Assembly: GCA_964019415.1 (NCBI GenBank)
Contig: OZ025870.1
Span: 1,818,501-1,882,500, forward strand
DNA: 64,000 nt
Origin: Ianthella basta
Taxonomy: Eukaryota > Porifera > Demospongiae > Verongiida > Ianthellidae
Direction of reading: 5' to 3'
Below, piece after piece: positions 21,999 through 34,733 of this stretch. Under the pieces are notes generated by a model, which saw nothing but the letters and a program-made list of their open reading frames with translations, made no database searches and was not told where the DNA came from. Positions within the stretch are counted from its first letter, which is position 1. Each line of letters starts with the position of its first letter. The translations under genes and the position numbers were made by a program.

Positions 21999-23210
21999 AT
22001 GTTGTGTCCCTACTGCTGTGCCCACAGAGCCTGTCACTGAGTTTGGAAACGTTGATCAGACATCTGTGATATATATAATCACTGTCATCCTGTCATTTGG
22101 AGGTTTGGCATGGGCATTTTTTTATATGTGGTGTTCACCAAGTGGTGCATGCTGCTGTAGAGGAGCATCTATAAGTGGGAAATGCTGGGGAATTAAAGTT
22201 TAAGGAAATATGCGCTAGAAAAATTGAAAATTGTGGATATATATGAATCTCTTGAAGGAGATCACTCAGACCACAATCTGGAAAGTACCTCAAAATGCAT
22301 CCCGTGTAAGGATAGCCATGCAGTTGTGAACTTGTTATTCAAACCAGGATTGATTATTCTGAATATCATCTACTTAGCCTCGGTGGGCTTCCATGCTACA
22401 AGCACAGATATTCTTGGTTTGAACAAGACTACCAACCTCAAAGAAACTGGTGCAGGCTTTGCCAATGCCTTAACATTCTCGATATTCATTGAAGAAATAG
22501 TCATGATGTTTGGTATTCCTCTTGGCTGTGCAATCCAGTGGTGCTGTTGGGGTAAAACCAATGAAGATAAATGTTGCAGCAAGCTTATGGAGTATTATCG
22601 ATTTTGCGATGTTACTTACACTTTCATCTTTGCATCATTTTCTAATGTTGACCTGTTCTATCTCGGTGGATGGTGGTACATCGCGATAATTCTAAGATTA
22701 GCTTATTACAGTGTGACATTTACATCAGCTGTCATTGCAGGTCTTCGATTTATATATGCTATATATTTTTGCTGTTGCAGCTTGATCTGTTGTGAGTGTG
22801 CAAACAACGAAGATGGTGTTGAACTTAGGGGTTTCAAGCAACTATTCATTGAAATTGGTCTAAAAATGATCACAATTGCATTGAAACTCTTAGCGTGTTC
22901 ATCTGCATTCGCAACGTACCTTCAAATTGGCATTCTTGTGCAGTCTCTTGGATTTCGCGCTGCCTACTTCGCCTTCACACTGCTGCGGGGAGTAACTGCC
23001 CTGTTCAGTTTGACATTTGCTGCTACTATGATTCGTTGGGCAGTACTCAAGGAAAGCGAAGCAGAAAATGGCACCATATTGAAGTGTCTGTATGACTACG
23101 AGCCTCAAACCCACATCTCCTTCTTCCTCGACATGCTGTGCTACGGCGGTCTTCTTGTTCTAAATCTCATGATTATCCATGGTATAAATAACGACGGATT
23201 TGTGGTATAA
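21999..23210 (+). pseudogene. M: multi-pass membrane protein, long ORF intact but 5' end broken
   Basis: 22197-23210 is open for about 335 codons. It encodes some 7-8 hydrophobic segments (for example LLFKPGLIILNIIYLASVGF, IFIEEIVMMFGIPLGCAIQW, FFLDMLCYGGLLVLNLMII) and a Cys-rich turn (CCCSLICCEC). The first helix (ILSFGGLAWAFFYMW, 22080-22130) is in another frame, with TAA at 22194. The aligned start seen at 17284 is disrupted: the ATG at 21999 stops after 13 codons. Either the gene is newly broken or an undetected intron joins the frames. The first in-frame ATG of the long ORF is 22503. The family is not recognised. Confidence 0.55.
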
Positions 23211-24497
23211 GAACAATGTGTTATGCTCTAGCTGTCGGTCAGTGGCTTATATCTACATGATTGTATAATTTGTATACATTATTATATATAGAATAGTATT
23301 AGAATGGTTTATTACAATAATTATAGAATATTTTAATGTGTAACAGACTACTCATATGCATACTATGTACACACATACACACATGCTTGATGCAGGTGCT
23401 TTTTCTGCTTTTCTCTTTTCTTTTGATGTACAATTGCAACTGCGTACAGCTGCAAGTACACATTCACTGTTGTGCTATATATAACTAATGTACTTTATTG
23501 ATGGTAATATTATAGTGATATCAATGTCTTTGGCACTTACTTTAATTTTGTCTTGTATCTAGTTTGAATATGTCAAGGTGTCGCAGGTTAAAATTAGCTC
23601 TTTTTCCGCGAAAATAAGTTAAATTCTAACCAAATGGCAAGCAAACTCTTAATTAGGATTATTTTGCTGTAATGATTGCATTGATAGGCTTTAAATTATT
23701 ATTTCTTCTAAGATGTGACTATGGTTGAACCATTACGGCAGCCATTTTCTGCCGTTTTGGCCCGGCGGAACCATTTTGGTGGGGGAACTTTTACGGCATG
23801 ACAGTGCAATTAAATTTTCTTTTTCCTATCGTGTTATATTAGTATTATACAAGCAAACTAAATTCTGCAGCAAAAAATATAAATATGGATGATAACTACA
23901 TGGCAATTCTGGAATTCTAGCAAAAAAAAAGTAATGCAGTTCTAAAACTTGCCGCACCATTAATCATGCAGTCTGCATTCCATTATTATTCAATAGCGTG
24001 CCATTGTCATGGAATTGCGTACATGTTGATTAGCTGTGAGGGTTCGTTAAGTAAAGTCTATTCTGCCAATATTTATGGCAATACCATGTACATGTTGCTA
24101 TATATGTATATATATACTGAATTATCTGGCGGTATCTGGTGGATTGATTCGACAATGTAACATAGCTATCCAGCATGCGTGTGCATTACATAGCTATTCG
24201 AGCATGGAGGGGAGCCCCCTTAGCAATGACGTAATGCATAGGGGGCGTGCCTAATGGCCACATGAATGTACTTAGCGGGTGTTCCGACCTCGGTTCTGGC
24301 AGACACCTAACCTCAGCTCTAACCTCGAGCTCCGATAGCAACAGTGTCCGACACAGTCAGTGCTTGATCCTGAGCTAGCTAGTGCTTTCGCCCAAGACAG
24401 CATCCTCGCGCATCGAGCCCGTGCCCTTGGTCATCTCCCCCGAGTGGTGTACTTTCGTAAATCGAAACTGAGGACGACTTTTGACTCTGCGCAGTAG
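23211..24497. other. LC3 upstream region and interspersed repeat
   Basis: 23725-23805 (ACGGCAGCCATTTTCTGCCG, GGGGGAACTTTTACGGCA) recurs at 57459-57536. 24220-24260 holds TGACGTAA, a CRE-like site. 24280-24497 is GC-richer and probably holds the LC3 5' untranslated region and promoter. No other gene seen. Confidence 0.45.
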
Positions 24498-24675
24498 ATG
24501 CCAAGCAAGCGTGCTTCAAAGATGAGCGCCGCTACAGTGGAGCACCTGCCAACGCTGAACGGCAACGGGTTTACTTCTGTCAATAACAGCGGCTACCAGC
24601 AGAACGGCGCGGCAACCAGCCTTTACTGCAATCAGAATGGCACGTATGTGCCCTTCAAGGACAGGCGGTCGTTTG
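24498..24675 (+). CDS. MAP1LC3: MAP1LC3/Atg8 exon 1
   Basis: This exon encodes the N-terminal part of an LC3-type Atg8 protein, the ubiquitin-like modifier conjugated to phosphatidylethanolamine on autophagosomes. It ends with KDRRSF then GTGAGT (phase 1); the (K/R)-x-R-R-S-F element is typical of LC3 helix 2. Before it come about 45 residues rich in Asn, Ser and Gln (LPTLNGNGF, SGYQQNGAATS) that usual 120-125-residue LC3s lack. Two in-frame ATGs are possible (24498 and 24522); the first is used here. Intron 1 is 5680 bp. Confidence 0.85.
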
Positions 24676-24791
24676 GTGAGTGGAGGGAGAGGGAGGGAGA
24701 GGGAGGGAGGAGATGGTTGAGTAGAGCTAAGAAGGTTCTGGTGCAGTGCCGTGTGTAACTCCGCAACGACAGCAACTGTGTGTAAGATACA

Positions 24792-24794
<3 letters not shown>

Positions 24795-24871
<77 letters not shown>
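24795..24871. repeat. (GT)n microsatellite
   Basis: About 38 units, in LC3 intron 1. Confidence 0.95.
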
Positions 24872-24872
<1 letters not shown>

Positions 24873-27311
24873 AAATGTATGTGTGTTATGTACACTCAAT
24901 GTCTTTCATGGCAAGGTGCAAGGAATCGTGTTGTGCAAGTTATTGGCAGTTGTTTGTGTGTGAGTGCACCTGTTTACAAGTTACTAAACAGTCAGCGCAT
25001 TGTAAACATCTCCAATGTGTTTTATCACCTCCATTGTCACCAATCTGTACTCCACATGAAATCGTTAACACCTGTAATTAACACCAAAACCTTATGTTAT
25101 TGCACTATTTGTGTCTTGAAGCAAGTGAAGTAGGTGAGGGAGGTAGTCCTTGTAGGAAACTGTCTTTCTAAAAATCCTTTATCTAGTCACTGTTGTGTGT
25201 GGCTGTGTGCAGTGTGGATAGACAGTGTGGCTAGTTGGAATGCCATAGACCCTCAGTTGTGTGGCTTTTGGCAATCGGTGCCCGGAACAAGATTATGCCG
25301 TGTCAAAACAGCTGTGCATGGGAAGCAGCAAATGTTCAGACAGAGTGCCTGAATTGGCTTCCAACGCATGTTATTCACTTGCACGCAACTAAGCATGTTA
25401 GCACAGTGAGAGGTGGATGAAGGTAATGAGAAGAAGCTAGGAAGTTTAGAGTTGACAGTGCTGTTATCAACCCTTTGGTGCTTAGAAGGGCATGGCAAAC
25501 AGTTGGTATGATTGTACTTCAATTTGGGTGTTTCCTAAATCCCTTAACCCTTCACCCCTGTCCCCTTGGCCCAAGCCCCAGTAATGCTATGTGCCTGTTG
25601 TTGATGCCTGCCTAATTTGGGTGTGAGCGGACTTTGAACCACACTGTTTGCGTGTTGATTGGTGCATGGTATGGACTTGCACCTGTGTAGGGATAGGGCT
25701 GGCTTGAAATTGTGCCCGCAAATGGTAAGATGACCCCTGGGGGCTATTGGGCTAATTGAATGTATTACACTGGGTGCCTGTGGGACTGGTCTCTGTAGAG
25801 AGGTGGTCTTGTAGCAGAGGTGCTTCATGTGTGGGGGAATACACTCTGGGAAGGTCGAGGGATTGGTTTCTGTAGGGAGGTGGATTTGTTACAGAGGTGC
25901 TTGTCAGAGATGATGTGCTAGTTTGCAGGACTATTTTGAAGGGAACTTCATGTATGCGTGTTTATAATAACACAACACGTTATTAGCTTAGCAGTTTATA
26001 CAATATAATTATACTAACTTACCTATTCAACACTAGTATGAGTTTATGTATAATAATGTGTTTGTATATGAAATCCTGAGCAAACTTAGTACATGGCTCT
26101 CGTATTATTAAGAAACAACAAGGATAATTATATAGCCGCATGCAGTGGGTGAAGTGAAAGGAGTCGTGAGTGCTAGCACAGCTTGTGGGCAGTGGGGAGT
26201 TCAGATGATGTCTTTGGACACAATCGCCATCTGTCTTTGGACTACATGACCGATGGTCACTCCCATCAGCCCCTCCCCCTCCCCTCCCCTCCCTGCCCCA
26301 TATCTGTGATTCCACTCGGAATTCCCTTCACCTCAGCTCAATTGAGATGAGGGCATAGAAGAGCCCTGTGGGGTTTGTGCCCCCAACATGCTACCCCACA
26401 GTGTAGGTGCCTCAGTGAGGCTAGGAGAGGGGTCAAGAGACCCTATTGAATAGTAACTGGTGATTCCTCCTCCAACTTCCTACATCTGCACACATCCTAC
26501 TGGTGGTGGAGGTAGCTTTCTGGTTCACTTGTCTATTGCTACCACAAAACTACGTGCGTAGGTAGGTCTCACGGCCAGGGGAATCTGCGAAACACGGAAT
26601 ACAGAATAGCAGAATAGTGGAATGTAGTATTAAAACAGCAGGGTAAGGCAAACATCCTCAACCTGCCCACAAGTTCCCTTTGTGGGTTCACTGAGGCTGC
26701 AATGATATTCATTGCTTAATTGAAGTGTATATAACGTCATTCATGGCCTGAGTTGAGTACTAAAATAAACAGTGGTGTCATTGATGACATTACCTCTGTT
26801 TGCTTGTGTACACTGAACTTGCTATTCAAACTGACCCTTCCAAACCTTTGATGTGGTCACTGCTTTGTTCTGTTGTTCCCACATCTTGTTGCCTCTGTGT
26901 CTACCTGTCAGGCTCTTAAAATTGTAAAGTTGCTTTCAGACTAGTTGTCTGAATAGTGAATGGCCTGAGGTGATAGACAATAGCAATATTGTACTGTATG
27001 CATGTTGAAATGGCTAGGAGCAATTCTCTGACAGTAATGTCATGCCATTTCACCATTCAGCCATTCTGAAACGAACTGCTCTTAGAATCATATACCTACT
27101 TAAGATTAGAATGGTTTTTACTGTACTAAAGTGGTTTTTACATGATATAGAGCTGAATTGGCTTAAATGGTTTAGCCTGTGTTCACACACATCCGATATG
27201 CTTTGAATGCAGTACCCAAAGGAGAACTAGCCAAAGCGTTTAATATGTCAGTGGTCAAAGTTACTGACAAACCAGTGTTTTGAAGACTAGTCGGCATCTA
27301 TGTACATAGAG

Positions 27312-27313
<2 letters not shown>

Positions 27314-27395
<82 letters not shown>

Positions 27396-27414
27396 CGTGC
27401 GTGCATGTGTGTGT
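27314..27414. repeat. (GT)n microsatellite ending in GTGC units
   Basis: About 39 GT units followed by a few GTGC units. Confidence 0.95.
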
Positions 27415-28483
27415 ACTTTTGGTTGGCTGTAATGGAAGCCTGCCTCTCTCCACTCCTCTGATATCCTATTCAACCAGTTGTGTGTGTGCTCTTTGTTCAC
27501 TGACTTGACTGTAGCGACACTAATTTGTTCACCTATAGTGTCCAGTGAACAGCTGATCCTGTCAAAGTGACCTTTATTAATGTGATAATGTTGCCGTGAA
27601 TGAGGTGTGAATGTGAAGGGTTCATTCGCTTACACCAGGAGCACCTTCAGTTGTACCTAATGTGTGTATATGTTTGTGTGTGTGGGGGGGGGGAGGGGGA
27701 GGGGGAGGGGCTAGGTATGAGAATGTGACTGCTTGTCTATGTGTTGTAGTCTCCAGTCACTACTACTGGTTCTATAAGGATATTATATAGCACTACACAC
27801 TCAATACAGCATTTACTGGCATTGTTTCGTGTGATATATAATACTATGCTATGTATTTATGTTAAGTATGTTGCGGTGTGTGGTTTAACTTGTAATGATG
27901 CAGGTGGGCGGCGTTGGCTGGTATAATTATACGATTAGATGAAATTACATGTCTGTGTATGTGTGTACGTACGTATGTGTGTTTTTGTATGTCTTTTGTG
28001 GTGTTATTACATGGTGTTTTGTTTCTGCCCGCTTGATTTCTTTCGAGGATCTGTTGTTTTCGCACACACGTACACACACACGCGCACACATATACACACA
28101 CAGTCCCATTGGTCAGTAACAGTGTCCTCTAGAAGAGAGTGCTATGTTGTTACAGTTAATTGAGCCAGTTCAGCTCTGTGTGGCCCCAGCCACAGCAACC
28201 CTGAGGCAATGTCGTATTGAAACAATGCTGATAAATTGTTTAGCTCAGCATACTCACACACCACAAGTGGACCCTGCCGGCCACTAATGCTTGATTCTAT
28301 TATTCGGTGAGTTAATCTATTGGTTACTGTGTTATGCTGGTGTCTTCTCGCCTCTGAATGTGTCTCCCTACTCGGCAGTTGAGTGTGTTCTTTGGCAGAT
28401 AATTCACACAACACACTGTGTTATTCTTCTGTCTACCAGATGGATATTTGATGATTATTGCATGAATATATGTTTTACGTACG

Positions 28484-28623
<140 letters not shown>

Positions 28624-29200
28624 CCCAATCGATGTCTGTAGTTCCCAAATCACACTAATAATGGCATTCCCATCGGTGCGCTGGCCTTCCCAGGCTATCA
28701 GGTCCATTGAAGCCACAGCTGACATCAGTCTTTTAGTCATCTCTCCCTTATCTGGCTGTGCTGGGCCCCTCCCTTTTCATGACTCTTTGCTGAAAGGCTT
28801 CTGGGGATAATTGCCTTCCTTTAGGCCTAGACTGACAGAAGTGTGTCTGGACGCTTGGTCATTCCCTCCACTGTGAAAGGTCGTGTACACAAGTTGATGA
28901 TGTCATCTGTCCTGTGTGTAGAGTGTAAGTGATTGCCGTAGTAACCATTCTTTGATCTCACCATAGTGATGCCAGGCATGTCCTGTGTGAAAAGGTCGTG
29001 GCAGTCAACTCTGACCTTTGCACTGCCAAGCCCTATAAGGCCTGTGCTAGTCAGCTGATTTTGCAGGTGTGATGTGTCAACAACATGCCTTCAAAGGGTT
29101 TGATGTCATTGACTGTGCAAGGTGAAAGTGGGCTGAATGAGAGGCCTTCCTATCTGTCAAAGCGCTGACCTGTGTATAGCTAGAATGTATTGGAATCATA

Positions 29201-29357
29201 CAGTCGATTTCAGAACGGTTGGCCAAAATGGCAAATGGCAGAAGGATCAAATGTCGAGACGTCACTATTTGTTTAACTGCTTGCCATTACGTCACTCCTA
29301 TTGTACAGTAATGCCATTTGCCATTTACTTTTTGGACAACCATTCCGAAATCGGCTG
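29201..29357. mobile_element. TA-flanked MITE in LC3 intron 1
   Basis: CAGTCGATTTCAGAACGG and the reverse complement of CCATTCCGAAATCGGCTG form TIRs of about 45 bp with few mismatches, between TA dinucleotides. The inner parts also share GGCAAATGGCA. Confidence 0.7.
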
Positions 29358-29481
29358 TATCTTCCTGCCTTGTACAAAACCTCTGCCTACATGGTGTCAT
29401 ATTGGTAGCTGTTACCTGTGAAGGAGGAGGATTAGATGTGTGCACATTTAGCTGCAGAGCTAACCTTTGAAGTATAGTATA

Positions 29482-29657
29482 CAGTGGAACCTATCTAAGA
29501 TGGTAACTGTGTTAGGCAGCCACCTCTCTAAAACAGCCAGTCTCCCTGGCCCCAAATAGCACTAAAGCATTGCAGTCTACCTCTGTAGGGCAGCCACCTC
29601 TCTATAAAGGTCAGTTGGAGCTGATCCACAGGTGGCTGTTTTAGACAGGTTTCACTA
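29482..29657. mobile_element. pogo/Tigger-like MITE in LC3 intron 1
   Basis: It begins CAGTGGAACCTATCTAA and ends TTAGACAGGTTTCACTA between TA duplications. CAGT-GAACC ends are typical of pogo/Tc1-mariner miniature elements. Relatives lie at 47387 and 54582. Confidence 0.65.
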
Positions 29658-30068
29658 TACTTATCAAATCATTCCTGACACACTAAGTAAAGAAATGGAT
29701 TGACTGTGGGACTTGACACAGCCTATGTTGGGTTTGGCTAAGAAAGGTTAGGATGCTTATGTCACTTCCACAGTTCCTTCCTAAAGCAGCTGGGTTTGGG
29801 CAATGAAGAGTTTATAACTATAATCACTAGTGTCATTGCCCATACGTATGTAGAGTGTCAAGAGGCAATGCACACAGACACACTGTTCTGTGTAGTCCCA
29901 AGTCCTTATTTTGTCCACACGTAGGCATCACCTGCACCTGGGTTGTACACATGTGGACAGTTGACATGCATACTGAACTGTTGTTGATTGCTTTCTTTGC
30001 CTGCTCTTAGAACAATTACACATGTTTACACGTCGTGTATATGATATACGAAGGGACTTTGTTCGAGT

Positions 30069-30076
<8 letters not shown>

Positions 30077-30109
<33 letters not shown>
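30077..30109. repeat. (GT)n microsatellite
   Basis: About 16 units. Confidence 0.9.
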
Positions 30110-30111
<2 letters not shown>

Positions 30112-30355
30112 TGTGTGCATGTTTGGTGTGATGTGTGTGTACATACACTTGTGTGTGTGTGTTCTCCATGTGTTGAATCAATACTGAAGAACAGTACTGT
30201 ACACTCCTGACAGTGTCATGCTCAGTGCCGTACTCATGTACATATGTAGTGCATCGAATAGCATTAGTTCACATAACTATTGTCCGTGGGTTGGGTGTGT
30301 GTGTGTGTTTATGTTGCCAGACTTTGACAAGGCATCCATCATGTGTCTTTTACAG

Positions 30356-30411
30356 AGGTGAGACAGAAAGATGTGATGGAAATTAAGAAGAAGCATCCGA
30401 ACAAAGTGCCA
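30356..30411 (+). CDS. MAP1LC3: MAP1LC3/Atg8 exon 2
   Basis: The acceptor TTTTACAG and donor CCA/GTGAGT bound 56 nt encoding EVRQKDVMEIKKKHPNKVP (the first codon is shared with exon 1). This corresponds to the alpha-helix and PNK(I/V)P strand start of LC3. The exit phase is 0. Confidence 0.9.
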
Positions 30412-30457
30412 GTGAGTGCTTTTATCCATGCAGCTTGTTTTTACATACAATGTCAAG

Positions 30458-30508
30458 CACACACACATGCACACACACACACACACACACGCACACAAGC
30501 ACACACAC

Positions 30509-30572
<64 letters not shown>
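30458..30572. repeat. (CA)n microsatellite
   Basis: An interrupted CA tract inside LC3 intron 2, 47 bp after the donor. Confidence 0.95.
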
Positions 30573-30575
<3 letters not shown>

Positions 30576-30642
30576 CTCACACATTATGCATATACGTATG
30601 TGAGCCTGTAATATATTTCACATTCCCATTTCCATTTCACAG

Positions 30643-30749
30643 CTTGTAATTGAACGTGGGAAAAATGAACGCAGTTTACGAAGAATGGACAAGACCAAAT
30701 TCCTTGTCCCAGAGGAAATCACAATTGGGCAACTACTGGCAATTTTGAG
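30643..30749 (+). CDS. MAP1LC3: MAP1LC3/Atg8 exon 3
   Basis: Begins LVIERGKNE and includes MDKTKFLVPEE, the hallmark Atg8 strand that docks LC3-interacting-region peptides (Lys-Thr-Lys-Phe-Leu-Val-Pro). It ends QLLAILR with the Arg codon split (phase 2) at the donor GTGGGT. Confidence 0.92.
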
Positions 30750-31163
30750 GTGGGTCCCAACCAAACCAGTGCCACACAGTTCTTGTTAGCACATTACAGC
30801 TCCTCGTCAACCTCTGTGGGGTGAATGGTCTACTGCTGAGAATAGCAAGTTTCCATTAGATTAGTGTCTTGGACCCTGTGCTGTTGGCCCAGAGATGGCT
30901 TCAGTTGCAGTGATTAGTGTGAATTAGAGTGAAGGCGTGTTGAAGGTGAGAGTGTAATGTGGTTAATGGTGTACCCTGTAATGAGCTTAGGCTGTTGCCA
31001 CGTGGACATTAGATGGTTGTGTTCACACCACACAGGGTACCAGCAGCCGTACCTGTGTATACATGCACACACGCTGTCTCACGCACACAGACAGACAGAC
31101 GGACGGACAGGCACATGCACAGATCGAGGAAGGGTGGGAGACAACTGACAGACAACCAGACAG

Positions 31164-31177
31164 ACACACACACACAT

Positions 31178-31248
<71 letters not shown>
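31164..31248. repeat. (CA)n microsatellite
   Basis: CA tract in LC3 intron 3. Confidence 0.95.
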
Positions 31249-31250
<2 letters not shown>

Positions 31251-31471
31251 TACACACAATACAGTATTAGAGTGGCTAATAATTATTATTGGCTGAAACT
31301 TTCCATTTTCCCTGTCAGTGAATCCTCACCTGACTTAGGTATTTTGGGAATACCCACACCATGAAGAGTGTGAAGTGCTCAGTTTCAGATTTCAACCTTT
31401 AGAGATGCATGCACCAGCACATACTGACCTCCTATACTTTCATCTATGTATACTTTTGCGGACAGTCTGTA

Positions 31472-31488
31472 GGTGTGTGTGTGTGTGT

Positions 31489-31559
<71 letters not shown>

Positions 31560-31666
31560 TGTGTGTGTATGTGTGTGTGTGTGTGTGTACGTGTGTATGT
31601 GTGTGTGTGTCTGTGTGTGTGTCTGTGTGTGTGTACGTGTGTGTGTACGTGTGTGTGTGTGTACGT

Positions 31667-31707
<41 letters not shown>

Positions 31708-31798
31708 TGTGTGTGTCTGTGTGTGTACGTGTGTATGTGTGTGTGTCGGTGTGTGTGTGTGTGTGTGTGTGTCTGTGTGCGTATGTGTGTGTGTGTGT

Positions 31799-31860
<62 letters not shown>

Positions 31861-31895
31861 GTATGTGTGTGTGTGTGTGTGTGTCTGTGTAGGTG
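31472..31895. repeat. Compound TG tract, about 420 bp
   Basis: TG units with regularly scattered ACG, TAT and TCT variants, in LC3 intron 3. All six frames are open or nearly so because the unit lacks stops. The predicted Cys-Val and His-Thr polymers are artefacts. Confidence 0.95.
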
Positions 31896-32006
31896 TGTGT
31901 TGGTATGTTCATTCTTATGCATGGTGTCTGAAGTGTATGTACATAAAACTACTTAGATCTGTGGTGCAGTGTGACATCATTATTCCTCATTTCTTCTCAT
32001 TCGCAG

Positions 32007-32166
32007 GAAGAGAATTGACATCACTGACATGCAAGCCTTCTTCCTTGTCATTAACAACAAGAGCATGGCCAGTGGGAACACGACACTGGGGGAGGTCTAC
32101 CGTCAAGAGAAGGACTCAGACGGCTTCCTCTACATCACATACTCCTCACAGGACACATTTGGCTGA
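32007..32166 (+). CDS. MAP1LC3: MAP1LC3/Atg8 exon 4 with naturally exposed C-terminal glycine
   Basis: After TTCTCATTCGCAG the exon encodes KRIDITDMQAFFLVINNKS, then GEVYRQEKDSDGFLYITYSS and QDTFG followed by TGA. The LC3 hallmarks FFLVINNKS, Y-x-x-E-K-D-x-DGFLY-x-TY and TFG are all present. The reactive glycine is the last encoded residue, so no ATG4 trimming would be needed before E1 activation. Total predicted protein is 166 residues from the four exons. The 3' flank (TGATCCAATTG onward) is duplicated elsewhere in the window (39486, about 37675). Confidence 0.92.
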
Positions 32167-33073
32167 TCCAATTGGTCAATTTAATCCCCTTCAAATTGTA
32201 CTGTATTGTCCCACATTATTCACCCACCATACACCTACTATTACAAACCCAAGTCATCTGTTAAACTGTTAGAAGTTATTCGCTGTTAAGCACTTGTAGC
32301 AATTATTTTCACCAGACTGTTTTTCATTCATGCTACCAGAGCATCACAAGTCGTATTATCATACCTCCCGTCTGTACAGTGTATGCCATATCTTTTTCTT
32401 CTCCACATCTTGTATTGCTGCATTTCTGCTATACATCTGTAGGGATTGCCACTGGTCCCACTTTCATTTCAGCTCCCATTCCCATTTTGCTAATGTAGAT
32501 CTTAAAAACTTGGTCTTTTTCCAATGATTTACAAGTGCCGTATGCATGGCTAATGATGGCCCCCATATGTGGGAGATTTTGAATGTAGTTATTTGATTGG
32601 TCAGTTTGGACTCAGTTTATGGAAGATACTTGTTACACAATTGCAAGTGTGGGCACATTAACTTTGTGAGAGGATCAAAGGGACAGTTAAGTCAATCAAA
32701 ACATTCCATGATCCCTACGCACCCACCCATTCATGCACATGATCACGACTTGCATGTACACTGCATGGCAACTGACAAATAATTTTCAAACATGCATATA
32801 CAGTATATAAGAGCTACATCTGTCTATATGTATCATTTGCATATAATTCTTATGTACTTGCGTATGAATGTGGATTTTCACTTTACATATTATGGTTGCA
32901 TGCAGCTGCAGCATAGCTACATGTGTCAGGGTGCCCGTGTATTGCATGCAGCATAGCTAGCTAGTTGTCTCGCAAACATTCGCAAAATAATACAATATTG
33001 CGAAATTGCGCAATAATTTTGGGGGCTGGGGCGCGAGAGTAAATTTGGCAGCCATTTATACTGTTGCCAAAAA
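32167..33073. other. LC3 3' flank and duplicated unit upstream of NHL-A
   Basis: Positions 32541-33060 are nearly repeated at about 34970-35505 before NHL-B (TTTGATTGGTCAGTTTGGA, TTGTCTCGCAAACATTCGC and ATTTTGGGGGCTGG in order). No coding sequence seen. Confidence 0.6.
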
Positions 33074-33703
33074 ATGGCGGCTATACCGAAGGTATGGAAT
33101 TTGTTTTGTGTGTTTGGGGCAGTTGTGGGTGCGGTACATGCTCGTATAGTAGTAGTTGAACGATTTCTCTGTATAAAGCAGGCTATTATATATTATGATG
33201 TATACAGCTTCTGTATGCGGTTGCTTCTTTGGAGCTACAGAGTTTAATATTCATACTCCTTGTTGTAGCTATGTTTCTCTGCAGTGCTTGAGGAATTAAA
33301 AGGTAGGGTATTTTAGCATGCTTTTGTAGGAGTTAAGACAGCACGGAGTAATCCTTACGATAGCGAACTCCCAAATGGAAGCGGGAAAGAATGTCCGAAT
33401 ATCAGTCTTTCCACAGTAGCTAGCTAGCTAGCTAGCTGTATTAACAGTTGCAACTGTACATTTATTGATTGACATAAGACATATCCCTTGTGTACTGATC
33501 TAGCCTTCTTCATCTACACACAATCACCTTTAATCTCCCTGTATATTTCAAATTGACAATATATGTGGCACTTGGCATACTCACTGTATCACAAGACCTG
33601 TCTGTTCCTATATCATTTTGCATGCATCCTTATCCAATGGACACATCACTGTGTAGGATACCTAGTGATGCAAATTTAGTGGCTACAATATGTAATTCAA
33701 TTG

Positions 33704-33772
<69 letters not shown>

Positions 33773-34733
33773 GCATGCAAGCATCTGGAGACTTTGTCTG
33801 TTCACCAATGTAGCGACATAATCTCAATCCTTCTTGCAGTTGCGAGCAGGTCTTGACCCCAGACACATCTCTGACCCTGTGGACACCATTGAAGTGCCCT
33901 ATAGTGCTGAACGTAGCAACGGGTGTGTGTCTGGCTTGGTGGCTTCTAAATGTGGCCTCATGGCAGTTCTGGAGGAGACTGATCAGAAGCTGTTCATCTA
34001 CAATCACGAGAGAAGAGATGTGCTCGAGTTCCCACTGAACTGTCCTGACTTCTCCTATGTCAGCCAAATAGCCTTTGATATTTACAATAACATCATCATT
34101 GCCCAGGGTGATCGGGACACCTTGCTGCGTTTCAATATGAATGGTAAGGCCCTACCCCACCTTGAGGTGCCAGTCCACAGTGTATCTGGGATTGCATGCA
34201 GTCCCGAAGGGGATATTTTTGTTTCAGCCGATTGTCCACAAACCATTGTGAAGAAGGCAGCGGGACAGTCAAAGTGGGTGACCATCTATCGAAAACAGGA
34301 ACTTCAAGATGATGATGATGAAGATGAGTATCAGGATGATGATGACTTGTACCATGAATTTGACCCAACACAGTTTATTCCTGGGCAGGTGTCCATTGGC
34401 AGTGGTTGTGAGCTGTTTGTTGCCACTAACAACTGCATTAATGTATTGAGCACCTTTGATGGCAAACTGAAGCGGCAGATAGGCTGTGATAGATACAGAG
34501 ATGGTGATCTATCAAAAGTGGAAGGAATCTTTGCGACGGGGGATGACTACCTGTTTGTATGCAATAGTGAATACAACATACAAGTGTACACAACTGATGG
34601 TGAGCACTTAAATACATTTGGAGAGGATGAAGATGGACTAGGAGTGTTCCAACAACCGTGGGGGATAGCAGTGGACTGGAATGGATATATACTTGTCTCT
34701 GATTCTGGGAATGGCAAAATTCAGGTGTTTTGA
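33074..34733 (+). CDS. NHL-A: six-bladed NHL beta-propeller protein (exons 33074-33091, 33840-34733)
   Basis: Exon 1 encodes only MAAIPK and ends AAG/GTATGG. Exon 2 starts after CTTCTTGCAG at 33840 in the same phase (LRAGLDPRHIS). The 303-residue product is a stand-alone propeller. NHL-type repeats include GIACSPEGDIFVSADCP and GIAVDWNGYILVSDSGNGK, ending IQVF. Blade landmarks are LLRFNMNGKALPHLEVPV, INVLSTFDGKLKRQIG and VYTTDG. An acidic loop with runs of Asp (about residues 160-180) interrupts the middle. No signal peptide, RING or B-box is visible, so it is probably cytosolic. NHL folds usually bind protein or RNA; the ligand here is unknown. First member of a tandem array. Confidence 0.82.
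33705..33771. repeat. (TG)n in NHL-A intron
   Basis: About 33 units, 69 bp before exon 2. Confidence 0.95.

Noticed and set aside
31375-31956. Long ORFs encoding Cys-Val or His-Thr polymers in several frames (also at 24.8, 27.3, 28.5, 30.5, 38.9, 44.6, 47.8 and 50.3 kb)
   Set aside because: They are translations of TG/CA microsatellites, open on both strands because the repeat has no stop; not genes.
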